NCBI RefSeq assembly: GCF_001428125.1
Contig: NZ_LMSM01000001.1
Coordinates: 249,306 to 313,305 of the forward strand
Source: Nocardioides sp. Soil774
GTDB taxonomy: Bacteria; Actinomycetota; Actinomycetes; Propionibacteriales; Nocardioidaceae
Length of the DNA stretch: 64,000 nucleotides
Direction of reading: 5' to 3'
Both the position numbers and the translations under genes were made by a program. Positions 51,975 to 59,866 of the stretch are shown piece after piece (position 1 is the first letter of the stretch; each line of letters begins with the position of its first letter). Under the pieces are notes generated by a model. It was not told where the DNA came from. It saw only the letters and a program-made list of their open reading frames with translations, and did not search any database.

Positions 51975-53162
51975 TCAGGGCTGGAAGACCACCTTCACCA
52001 TGCCCTCCTCCTTCTTCTGGAAGTGCTCGTAGGCGTCGGGCGCCTCGGCGAGCGGGAGGTGGTGGGTGGCGAAGGCGTCGACGCCGAACGGGTCGTCGTC
52101 GAGGAGCAGAGGCAGCAGGTCGTCGGTCCACCTGCGGACGTTGGCCTGGCCCATCCGCAGCTGCACCTGCTTGTCGAAGAGCTGCATCATCGGCATCGGG
52201 TCGGCCGAGCCGCCGTAGACGCCGGCGATCGAGATCGTGCCGCCACGGCGTACGGCGTCGATGGCGGTGTGCAGCGCGGCCAGCCGGTCGAGCCCGGCGT
52301 TCTTCATCATCGGCTCGCTGATCGCGTCGGGGAGCATGCCGGCGAACTTCTGCACGACGGACGCGACGGGGGAGCCGTGGGCCTCCATGCCGACCGCGTC
52401 GATGACTGCGTGCGGACCGCGGCCCTGGGTGGCCTCGCGGACCACGTCGCCCACGCCGCCGACCTCCTCGGCGTCGTCGAGGTTCAACGCCTCGGCGCCG
52501 AACGCCTGGACGCGGGCGAGCCGCTCGGGCACCCGGTCGACCGAGATGACCCGGTGCCCGGCGCGTACGCCCATGCGCGCCGCCATGTCACCGATCGGGC
52601 CGGCACCCAGCACGAGGAGCGTGCCGCCGTCGGGCACGGCGGCGTACTGCAGGGCCTGCCACGCGGTCGGAAGGACGTCGGAGAGGAACAGGAACCGGTC
52701 GTCGGCGTGCTCGTGAGGCACCTTCATCGCCATGAAGTCGGCGAACGGGACGCGGAGGTATTCAGCCTGGCCGCCGGGGACCTGGCCGTAGAGCTTGCTG
52801 TAGCCGAAGAAGCTCGCGCCGGTGCCGTGCTCGTGGTTCTGCGTGGTCTCGCACTGGCTGTGCAGGCCCTCGGAGCACATGAAGCAGGAGCCGCAGCAGA
52901 CGTTGAACGGGATGACGACGCGGTCGCCGACCTCGAGGTTGCTGATGCCCGCGCCGACCTCCTGCACGATGCCCATCGGCTCGTGACCGACGACGTCACC
53001 GGCCTCCATGAACGGCGCGAGCGTCTCGTAGAGGTGGAGGTCGGAGCCGCACAGGCCGGTCGAGGTGACCTTGATGATCGCGTCCGTCGGCTCCTCGATC
53101 CGCGGGTCCGGGACCTCGCTGACCTGCATGTCGTGGACGCCCTGCCAGGTGACTGCCTTCAT
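51975..53162 (-). CDS. Zinc-dependent alcohol dehydrogenase (MDR)
   Basis: 395 aa. Catalytic-zinc motifs GLCGSDLHLYE and GHEPMG; the structural-zinc cluster is CCGSCFMCSEGLHSQC; nucleotide motif LGAGPIGDMAA. The long insertion between them (NHEHGTGASFFGYSKLYGQVPGGQAEYLRVP) is as in glutathione-independent formaldehyde-dehydrogenase-like MDR enzymes. Substrate unknown. Confidence 0.88.
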   Translation of the reverse strand: MKAVTWQGVHDMQVSEVPDPRIEEPTDAIIKVTSTGLCGSDLHLYETLAPFMEAGDVVGHEPMGIVQEVGAGISNLEVGDRVVIPFNVCCGSCFMCSEGLHSQCETTQNHEHGTGASFFGYSKLYGQVPGGQAEYLRVPFADFMAMKVPHEHADDRFLFLSDVLPTAWQALQYAAVPDGGTLLVLGAGPIGDMAARMGVRAGHRVISVDRVPERLARVQAFGAEALNLDDAEEVGGVGDVVREATQGRGPHAVIDAVGMEAHGSPVASVVQKFAGMLPDAISEPMMKNAGLDRLAALHTAIDAVRRGGTISIAGVYGGSADPMPMMQLFDKQVQLRMGQANVRRWTDDLLPLLLDDDPFGVDAFATHHLPLAEAPDAYEHFQKKEEGMVKVVFQP

Positions 53163-53247
53163 CGCTCGTAACCGCCTTCGGTGGAGTGGTCGTTGCCTGG
53201 CTCCCGCCGTACCCCGACACCCCGGCGGCATGCGACCCGTCGAGGAC

Positions 53248-53427
53248 TCAGGCGCCGAGCGCCTGCAGCCCGTGGTAGACCGCGAAGGCCGGCCAGACGA
53301 TCCCCTCGAGGAACGCGAGCACGTGCTGCCAGAAGCCGTCGGCCTGCATCCAGAAGTAGACCCATGCGCCGAACATGCCCACGCCGTAGAGCGCGTTGCC
53401 CGCGGCGCCACCTCCTCGGTCAGCCAT
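53248..53427 (-). CDS. 59-residue small membrane-associated protein
   Basis: Sequence MADRGGGAAGNALYGVGMFG, then a Trp/Phe-rich segment FWMQADGFWQHVLAFLEGIVWPAFAVYHG. Excellent Shine-Dalgarno GGAGAGGAGG 5 nt before the ATG. Overlaps the PAP2 stop by 8 nt. Probably a small membrane protein of unknown role. Confidence 0.65.
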   Translation of the reverse strand: MADRGGGAAGNALYGVGMFGAWVYFWMQADGFWQHVLAFLEGIVWPAFAVYHGLQALGA

Positions 53428-54217
53428 CGTGACCTCCTCTCCACCGTCCGACGCTAGGTCGGTGGGGGAGCGGGTCGTAGGGCCGTACGTCCCGGCTCGC
53501 CGGGAAGGCGGCGACCGGTGACCTGACCCAGCGGGCGACGGCCAGCCCGGTCACGGCGAGCGCGGCGTCGGCGGGCAGGTCCAGCACCCAGTGGTTGCCG
53601 GTCGCGAGCACGACCCAGCACATGACGAGCGGGTGCAGCACGCACCAGGCGCGCACCAGCGGGGACCGGGACAGGCGCCACACCACGGCCGAGACCACCA
53701 CGAGGTAGCCGACGTGGAAGCTCGGCATCGCGCCGATCTCGTTGGCGACGCCGACCGGGCGGGCCAGTCCGTCGACGAGCGTGGCGCCGACGGTGTCGGT
53801 GTAGCCGAGGTCGGTGAGGCGGGGCGGGGCGAGCGGCCACAGGACGTAGACCGGCAGGCCCACGATGCCGCCGACGAGCAGGGCGTTGCGCAGGAACGCG
53901 TAGTCGCCGGGATGCCGGACGAAGAGCCCGACGAGCGCGACGGCGAGGACCGGCAGGTAGCCCCAGACGTAGAACCACGACGCGAACGTGCCCAGCCACG
54001 GCACCCCCTCGATGCCGGCCTGCGCGGCGTGCTCCCAGTCCAGGCCGAGGCGCTGCTGGAGCACGAGCAGGGAGTGGGCGTGGGAGACCGCGACGCCGAG
54101 GTCGTCGAGGGTGAGCCACCGGGCGACGAGGTTCGCGGCCAGCGCGACGCCGACGACGGCGAGCTCGACGGCCGCGCCGCGCAGCCCCGGGGCGCGGCGC
54201 AGGAGCAACGAGGTCAT
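53420..54217 (-). CDS. PAP2-type membrane phosphatase (AUR1-like)
   Basis: 265 aa, about six TM helices. The phosphatase histidines are in MPSFHVGYL and GNHWVLDLPADAAL. The N-terminal half resembles the inositol-phosphorylceramide synthase/AUR1-like subgroup. Should act on a lipid phosphate at the membrane. Start overlaps the acyltransferase-like stop (ATGA). Confidence 0.8.
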   Translation of the reverse strand: MTSLLLRRAPGLRGAAVELAVVGVALAANLVARWLTLDDLGVAVSHAHSLLVLQQRLGLDWEHAAQAGIEGVPWLGTFASWFYVWGYLPVLAVALVGLFVRHPGDYAFLRNALLVGGIVGLPVYVLWPLAPPRLTDLGYTDTVGATLVDGLARPVGVANEIGAMPSFHVGYLVVVSAVVWRLSRSPLVRAWCVLHPLVMCWVVLATGNHWVLDLPADAALAVTGLAVARWVRSPVAAFPASRDVRPYDPLPHRPSVGRWRGGHDG

Positions 54218-55101
54218 GGACGTGGCGGCCAGACCGGGACGACCTGCTCCACGGTGACCGTCGGGTCCGCGAGCAGGTCGGGCTCGGACACCAGGCGGCG
54301 GATGACCTCGGCGGTCTTCGCGAAGTAGAAGCCGTCGGTCGCGCGCTCGTCGAGGGTGTAGGCGACGTCGACGCACCGCCGTGCGACGACCGCGCCGGAC
54401 GCGTCCACCACGGGCCGCGGCGCGACCCGGCCGATCGCGACGAACGCGCTCGCCGTGCCGAGCTCGTAGAGGTGGTGCAGCGGCGGGTCGATCCCGATCG
54501 AGCCCGCGTGCACGACGTAGACGCTGGTGTAGAGCGGGATCGACTCGACGAGCCGACCGGGGAGCAGGTTGTGGTAGTCCAGCCAGCGCACCGAGCGCGC
54601 CACTCCGTTGAGCACCGGGCGCGGCCACGACGCGAAGAAGTGCACCAGCCGGTCGTCGCCGCCCTCCTCCACGCCCGCACGCTCGCGGCGCACGACGACG
54701 TCGACGAGGCGGCGTACGTCGTCCACGGTCTCCGTGCCGGTGAGCACCACCCGCGCCTCGGACTCCTCGGCGTCCTCCGCCATGCCCTGGCGCACGACGA
54801 AGGAGATGCTGATCTCGTCGTGCTCGTAGGTCCGGCGCCCGGCGACGAAGCGGTTGGTCTCCGGTCGCAGCCGGACGGTGCGGGCGATGGCGGTGAGGAA
54901 GACGTGGAACAGGCTGAGCCGCTCGGACCGCGGCCGCCCGGCGTTGGTCGCCTCGAGCCAGGCGAGGAGCTCGTCGACCTCGATGCGCTGCTGGAAGTAG
55001 ACCAGGGACTCGGTGCGGGTGGGCATGACGAAGGGGATGATCCGGCGCAGCGCCGGGACGTCGCCGACGTGGTGCGCGTCCGGCCGCCGCTTGAGGACCA
55101 T
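54214..55101 (-). CDS. Stand-alone E2-like acyltransferase fold protein
   Basis: 295 aa. The chloramphenicol-acetyltransferase-like core is seen in RRIIPFVMPTRTESLVYFQ, SLFHVFLTAIARTVRLRPETNRF and YEHDEISISFVV. In 2-oxoacid dehydrogenase E2 enzymes the active site is HxxxDG; here it is DERATDG, so the His is replaced. No lipoyl domain. Either a different catalytic residue is used or it is a binding protein. Coupled to the PAP2 gene downstream. Confidence 0.65.
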   Translation of the reverse strand: MVLKRRPDAHHVGDVPALRRIIPFVMPTRTESLVYFQQRIEVDELLAWLEATNAGRPRSERLSLFHVFLTAIARTVRLRPETNRFVAGRRTYEHDEISISFVVRQGMAEDAEESEARVVLTGTETVDDVRRLVDVVVRRERAGVEEGGDDRLVHFFASWPRPVLNGVARSVRWLDYHNLLPGRLVESIPLYTSVYVVHAGSIGIDPPLHHLYELGTASAFVAIGRVAPRPVVDASGAVVARRCVDVAYTLDERATDGFYFAKTAEVIRRLVSEPDLLADPTVTVEQVVPVWPPRP

Positions 55102-55199
55102 GCCTCGACGGTAGGACCGGATGCCGGGCCGCGGTCGGGCCGAACGGCCCCACCCCGATGGGCCTTGTGTGCCCGCAGACCCTTGGCAACCGTGGGGGC

Positions 55200-55439
55200 A
55201 TGACTGACGAAGCGCAGCAGGCAGCGACCGAGGCAGCCCAGCGAGTGGTCGAGGACGTGAGCTCCTGGCAGTACAGCGCCGAGGGCGGCACCATCGCCCA
55301 GCAGCTCGACGAGGGCCTGGCCCAGGCGAAGGTGCGGCTCGACGACGACGAGCGCGCCCGGATCCTCGCCGAGATCGACGACATGAAGGACGAGCAGTCG
55401 AGCACGCCGCAGGTCAGGTCCGCGACGCCGGCGGAGTGA
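55200..55439 (+). CDS. Small acidic helical protein
   Basis: 79 aa, MTDEAQQAATEAAQRVVEDVSSW. Two amphipathic helices with Glu/Asp/Ala. Ends 4 nt before the DinB-like gene, so they may be cotranscribed. No family recognised. Confidence 0.5.
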   Translation: MTDEAQQAATEAAQRVVEDVSSWQYSAEGGTIAQQLDEGLAQAKVRLDDDERARILAEIDDMKDEQSSTPQVRSATPAE

Positions 55440-55443
55440 TCCG

Positions 55444-55944
55444 ATGGACGTGCGCGGACTGCTGACCGAGGGCTTCGGCCGCATCACCGAGCTCTACGCC
55501 GACCTCGCGGGCGACCTCGACGACGAGACCCTGCACCACCGGCCGGGCGGCACCGGCAACCCGATCGGGTGGCTGCTCTGGCACCTGGCGCGGGTGCAGG
55601 ACGACCACGTCGCCGACCTCGCCGACCAGCCGCAGGTCTGGGAGACCTTTCAGGAGCGCTTCGGCCTGCCCAACGGCACCGACGACATCGGCTACGGCCA
55701 CACCAGCCAGCAGGTCGACGCGCTGCGCATCGAGGACCCGAGCCTCCTCGGGGAGTACCACCACGAGGTGACGCTCGCGACCGCGCGCTACCTCCTCGGC
55801 GTCGACGAGGCCGAGCTCGAGCGGGAGGTCGACCAGCGGTGGGACCCGCCCGTCACCGCGGGCCAACGGCTCATCAGCATCCAGGGTGACTGCCTGCAGC
55901 ACCTCGGCCAGGCGGCGTACGTCACGGGGCTGCTGCGACACTGA
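55444..55944 (+). CDS. DinB/mycothiol-transferase-like protein
   Basis: 166 aa four-helix protein of the DinB superfamily (mycothiol-dependent maleylpyruvate isomerase/MST class). WLLWHLARVQDDHVADLA and QGDCLQHLGQAAYVTGL supply the three-His metal site. Such proteins add or isomerise with mycothiol. Mycothiol is the actinobacterial thiol, consistent with the host. Confidence 0.72.
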   Translation: MDVRGLLTEGFGRITELYADLAGDLDDETLHHRPGGTGNPIGWLLWHLARVQDDHVADLADQPQVWETFQERFGLPNGTDDIGYGHTSQQVDALRIEDPSLLGEYHHEVTLATARYLLGVDEAELEREVDQRWDPPVTAGQRLISIQGDCLQHLGQAAYVTGLLRH

Positions 55945-55948
55945 GGCC

Positions 55949-56710
55949 GTGCTCGACCTCACCGTCCACAGCGTCGGCTTCTCGCCCGTCAAGGGCACGC
56001 GGCACCTGCCGCTCGAGCGGCTGGAGCTCGACGAGCGGGGCCCGGTCGGCGACCGGTCGTGGTGCTTCGTCGACGTCGCGGCGCGGCGCGTGCTGCGCAC
56101 GGTCCAGCACCCGTCGCTGATCGCCGTCGTCGCCGCCGCGACCGGAGGCGCGCTCGAGCTGACCCTGCCCGACGGCGACCGCGCCGGCGGCGTTCCCGAG
56201 CTGACCGGCGAGACGCTGACCTGCGACTACTGGGGTCGCCCGGTCGGGCTCGCGCTGACCGACGGGCCGCACTCCGCGCTCGCCTCGCGCTTCCTGGGCC
56301 ACGACGTACGCCTGGCTGCCGCGCCGCGCGGCGGGGTGGTGTTCGCCGCGCCGGTCACCGTCGTCGGCACCGCCTCCCTGCGTGACCTGGCCGAGGCGGT
56401 GGGCCGGCCGGTCGAGGCGGCGCGCCTCCGCGCCACGCTCGTGGTCGAGACCGACGAGCCCTACGTCGAGGACACCTGGCTCGGCGCCGAGGTCGCCGTC
56501 GGCGACGCCACGCTGCGGATCGGGGCCACCGTGCCGCGCTGCGCTGTGGTCGACCACCACCCGGAGACGGGCGTGCGCGACCTCCGGCTGCTCCAGGCGT
56601 TGGCACGCTCCCGGCCCACCAACGCGGCCGGCGAGCCCGTGCTCGGGGTGTACGCCGAGGTGGAGCGACCCGGGACGATCGCTGCTGCAATGCCGCGGAA
56701 CCACGCGTAG
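55949..56710 (+). CDS. MOSC-domain protein
   Basis: 253 aa, GTG start 4 nt after the DinB-like stop. N-terminal MOSC_N part with SVGFSPVKGTRHLPLERLELDERGPVGDRSW. The C-terminal MOSC barrel ends GATVPRCAVVDHHPETGVRDLRLL, with the Cys that binds molybdenum cofactor or sulfur. Likely a Moco-dependent reductase; substrate unknown. Confidence 0.78.
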   Translation: MLDLTVHSVGFSPVKGTRHLPLERLELDERGPVGDRSWCFVDVAARRVLRTVQHPSLIAVVAAATGGALELTLPDGDRAGGVPELTGETLTCDYWGRPVGLALTDGPHSALASRFLGHDVRLAAAPRGGVVFAAPVTVVGTASLRDLAEAVGRPVEAARLRATLVVETDEPYVEDTWLGAEVAVGDATLRIGATVPRCAVVDHHPETGVRDLRLLQALARSRPTNAAGEPVLGVYAEVERPGTIAAAMPRNHA

Positions 56711-56729
56711 CGAGGCATACTTGAGTCTT

Positions 56730-56951
56730 ATGACCTCCTCGAGCGGCTCCCGACCCAAGCACCTCGCCAGCAGCCCGTTCAAGCAGGCGCCAGAGGCAGA
56801 GGTCAAGGTCTTCGAGGTCGACGACCGCGTCAGCCACGACGTCTACGGCCTCGGCAAGGTCATCCGGATCGACAGCCACGCCGTGACCGTCGACTTCGGC
56901 TCGCAGGCGATCCGGGTCACCCCGCCGTTCGCCAAGCTGCACCACCTCTGA
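56730..56951 (+). CDS. Small Tudor/CarD-like domain protein
   Basis: 73 aa: a disordered N-terminus with KHLASSPFKQAPEAEVKVFE, then a single SH3/Tudor-like unit (DDRVSHDVYGLGKVIRIDSHAVTVDFG). Similar to the C-terminal Tudor of PcrA/UvrD and to CarD RNA-polymerase-binding modules. CATACT lies 8 nt before the ATG. Confidence 0.6.
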   Translation: MTSSSGSRPKHLASSPFKQAPEAEVKVFEVDDRVSHDVYGLGKVIRIDSHAVTVDFGSQAIRVTPPFAKLHHL

Positions 56952-57063
56952 GCGGCACCCGGCGGGACGGCTGCGCCTGAGCGGGGGACTTTCGGCCCTC
57001 TGCGCAGGCCCGCCACGACGAGCAGGATGACACCAGGTTCACACCCGAGACGGGGAGGACGGC

Positions 57064-58365
57064 GTGTCACGTCGAGCTGTTGGAGTCCTCGCGGGACTGG
57101 TGCTGGTCGTCACGTGGTCCGGTGCTGGCGGCGCGTCAGCCCACGGAGCGACCGGGCCCGGGCAGGCCGCCGGCCCGCGCCCGCAGGCCACGGTGGCAGC
57201 ACAGGCGTTCTCGCCCAACGGCGACGGGGACTCGGACATCGGCGTCATCCGCTTCACCGTTCCCCACTGGTCGGACGGCGTCGACCTGACCATCCGCCGG
57301 CCTGACGACAAGGCGGTGCGGACCGTCCGGCTCGGGCGGGTGTCGAAGGGGAGCCACACGTGGGCCTGGGACGGTCGCGACGACCGCGGCAGGAAGGCCC
57401 CGGACGGCACCTACGACGTACGGGTGCACGCGACCGACAGCCGCTGGCTCGACGGTCGAGACCGGATCGTCGTCGACCTGGGCGTCGACCTCGCGCTGCA
57501 CGCGCCCCTGTTCGGGCTGCCCGAGGGATCCCCTGCCGCCGTCTATCCCCGCACCACGCAGCTGCGTGACGCGGTCCCCCTCACGGTCTCGCACGAGCGC
57601 AACATGCGCCGCGTGGTGCTCACCATCTCCGACCCCAGCGGCCGTGTCGTCCTGCGGCGGGTGGAGCACCCGTCCGAGGCGTCGTTCACCCACGACTGGA
57701 CCGCGCGCAGCCACGGCAAGCCCCTCCCGGCGGGCCGCTACCGCGCTGTCGCCCGAGGTGTCGACCGCGTGGGCAACGCCGGTCGTACGCCTGCGCTGCG
57801 GCTGTGGGTCTCCCGCGAGCGGCTGACCTGGCAGGAGAAGGCGATCGACGTCCTGCCCAGCGTGAGCAATGTCGACCTCTGCCGTTTTGGCGGAGGCAAC
57901 GACTGCGGCGCACCGCAGTATCGCCCGTGCGGCGAGATCGTGCCCAGCGCCATCTTCGACGGTGGCCTCACCTATCGGTCGCGGGAGTGCTCGGCCGACC
58001 CGACCGACAGCCACGCACTGGGCCAGAACCACCTGCCGGTCCCGGAGGCCTCGGCGCGCGGCGTGGCGTCGGCCAAGGTCGCCTTCACCGGCCGGCCGAC
58101 GGTGGCCGGCGGAGACGACCTCGGCACCGTGTCGCTGGCGGAGGACCGCGACGACTACCTCGGCCCGCCGCCCGTGCAGGCGACTGGCTCCACCGGCGCC
58201 GAGACCGCATGGGTGGATGAGCCCTATGGCCACGACGCCTTTGTCACCCAGTTCGAGGAATGGGTGCCTCCGGGCGTCATCTGGTGGTTCGAGACCACGG
58301 GCACCGACTCCATCGATGTGGCTCGGTTCACCGTGACGGTGCGCTACCTCGCCGTGGCCGAGTGA
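57064..58365 (+). CDS. Secreted protein with FlgD-like/Ig-like domains
   Basis: 433 aa, GTG start behind GGGGAGGAC. Signal peptide (to about residue 26). VAAQAFSPNGDGDSD opens a FlgD-like Ig domain whose end has WAWDGRDDRGRKAPDGTYDVRVHA. A second FlgD-like unit reads FTHDWTARSHGKPLPAGRYRAVARGVDRVGN. The C-terminal part has four Cys and no known motif. Probably cell-surface. Confidence 0.65.
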   Translation: MSRRAVGVLAGLVLVVTWSGAGGASAHGATGPGQAAGPRPQATVAAQAFSPNGDGDSDIGVIRFTVPHWSDGVDLTIRRPDDKAVRTVRLGRVSKGSHTWAWDGRDDRGRKAPDGTYDVRVHATDSRWLDGRDRIVVDLGVDLALHAPLFGLPEGSPAAVYPRTTQLRDAVPLTVSHERNMRRVVLTISDPSGRVVLRRVEHPSEASFTHDWTARSHGKPLPAGRYRAVARGVDRVGNAGRTPALRLWVSRERLTWQEKAIDVLPSVSNVDLCRFGGGNDCGAPQYRPCGEIVPSAIFDGGLTYRSRECSADPTDSHALGQNHLPVPEASARGVASAKVAFTGRPTVAGGDDLGTVSLAEDRDDYLGPPPVQATGSTGAETAWVDEPYGHDAFVTQFEEWVPPGVIWWFETTGTDSIDVARFTVTVRYLAVAE

Positions 58366-58393
58366 GCGTGGCGCGGCGCCTCAGTTCGCAGGC

Positions 58394-59131
58394 TCAGCCG
58401 CAGGGCACGGCGCCGAGGCGCGCCAGGCCCTCGCGGTCGCCCGGCCCCAGCTCCACCTGACCGGTGTTGTCGGCGAACATCAGCTCCATCGGCTCCGGCA
58501 CGTGGGCGAGCCCGACCACGTGGGCCAGCTCGTGCACCACGATCGCCTCGACGACCCGCGGCTGCTGCGCGACGGCCGCGTCGGTGAGGGCGGCCGTGTC
58601 GAGCGCGATGCCGCCCGTCACGTAGTAGCGGCGACCCCGCGCACCCTCCTCGGGTGCAGCACCGCCGAGCCCGGCGACCGACCCGGCGAGCTCGGGGAAC
58701 TCCGTCTCGTCGCCCCACCCGATGACCACCGGGCGCCCGCCGCCCAACGGCACGAGGCTGCCGGTGAAGGGGCGACGGTCGGTGTCGCCGTCGTCCTCGA
58801 AGACCAGCCCGGTCGCCGCGGAGATGCGCGCGATCGCGCGGTCGACGAGCGGCCGGGCTCCCGCGGGCATCTCGGCCGGGTTGACGGCGTAGGACACCGG
58901 CGAGCACGGGTCCCACGCGACCGGCTCGTCCGAGCCCGGCTGCGTCGCCGCGAAGGCGTACGCCCCACCGCGCGCCTCGATCGCCGGGGCGGGCAGCAGC
59001 CGCTCGCGCCCGAGGCCGATCAACCCTCGGACGGTCTCCATCTGCGCCGACGGGTGCAGCAGCACGACCGCTGCCAGCAGCGCAGCGGTGACGACGACCG
59101 AGAAGGTGGTCGAGGTCCGGCGGCGGGGCAC
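58394..59131 (-). CDS. Matrixin-type zinc metalloprotease
   Basis: 245 aa. N-terminal signal anchor (residues 10-27). The zinc site HELAHVVGLAH is complete (His200, Glu201, His204, His210) and a Met-turn MELM follows. The segment RPLVDRAIARISAATGLVFED is the helix before the active site in M10-type peptidases. Secreted or membrane-tethered protease. Confidence 0.82.
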   Translation of the reverse strand: MPRRRTSTTFSVVVTAALLAAVVLLHPSAQMETVRGLIGLGRERLLPAPAIEARGGAYAFAATQPGSDEPVAWDPCSPVSYAVNPAEMPAGARPLVDRAIARISAATGLVFEDDGDTDRRPFTGSLVPLGGGRPVVIGWGDETEFPELAGSVAGLGGAAPEEGARGRRYYVTGGIALDTAALTDAAVAQQPRVVEAIVVHELAHVVGLAHVPEPMELMFADNTGQVELGPGDREGLARLGAVPCG

Positions 59132-59191
59132 GGGACGAGTATCGCCGGGTGGTGGTGGCGCTCGGGTCGGATCAGGTGAGATCCGCCGGGA

Positions 59192-59476
59192 TCAGGCGGG
59201 CGTGCGCGGGCGGACCAGCCGCGGCCCGTGGTGGAGCCGCCCGATCGCTGCCCCGACCTCCGACAGCGCGTCGATCGCGTCGCGCACGCCCTCGTCCCAC
59301 AGGTACGCCGACGCGGCCGCGGTGCGCTGCTCGCGCTGCCACCGCGCCAGCAGGCGCTCGAGGACGACCTCGGCCTCACGTCGTGACGCTTCGACGTCGC
59401 TCATGCGCGCGTCACGGTGGGCCGAGGCCGCGGCATGCGCGACCCGGTCGTGGTCGAAGCTGCCGATGGGGATCAC
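59192..59476 (-). CDS. Hypothetical helical protein
   Basis: 94 aa from a GTG start with AGGGGA 6 nt upstream; MSDVEASRREAEV (start 59403) is an alternative. Charged helices with RREAEVVLERLLARWQREQRT. No family recognised. Confidence 0.4.
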   Translation of the reverse strand: MIPIGSFDHDRVAHAAASAHRDARMSDVEASRREAEVVLERLLARWQREQRTAAASAYLWDEGVRDAIDALSEVGAAIGRLHHGPRLVRPRTPA

Positions 59477-59866
59477 TCATGTCCCCTGCCCGCGCGTCGG
59501 GCGTGCCATGCGCCGATTGAGGAGGTCTAGAGACAACCGGGACGAGTCCTTTACTTCACCTAGACAGTCAGGGCCTCGTGGGTGGCGAGGTCGCGAGGAG
59601 CGTGGAACCCGTCCTCACGCTTCTTGTCAACGTATCCGAACACGTGTACGATGGCGTGAGCACGCTGATCCGGAACGGGTCCCACGTCTGAGGTGACGGG
59701 GATCCCGGGGTCAGGACAGTCACCCATAGAACCCGTCGTGGTGCTGGCGGGATGCCTTGCGGCTCACCGGTGACGACCCGGCAATGGGTGCCATCAGTCA
59801 TGCCTCACCGTTCTCGCCCCGGATCCTGGGCGGTGTCCAGTGAGCGCGTGCGAGGAGGTGGCCCCC
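59477..59866 (+). other. 390-nt regulatory leader region upstream of the HNH gene
   Basis: No gene is seen. It holds the promoter and LexA box described separately and an imperfect inverted repeat CGTGGAACCCGT/ACGGGTCCCACG (59601-59612, 59677-59688) around the promoter. Near 59510 GATTGAGGAGGTCTAGAGAC resembles a degenerate interspersed repeat. Confidence 0.5.
59624..59652 (+). promoter_or_regulatory. Promoter with LexA box for the HNH gene
   Basis: TTGTCA (59624-59629) and TACGAT (59647-59652), spacer 17 nt. CGAAC-ACGT-GTACG at 59637-59650 matches 9 of 10 LexA-arm bases and overlaps the -10. Confidence 0.7.

Noticed and set aside
53163-53247. Promoter of the alcohol dehydrogenase gene
   Set aside because: The 85-nt gap shows no convincing -35/-10 pair or inverted repeat; left unannotated.
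57064-57290. SPNGDGDSD as an EF-hand or thrombospondin repeat
   Set aside because: The SPNGDGxxD motif is the usual opening of FlgD/gliding-type Ig domains, and a matching DGTYxVRV end is present.
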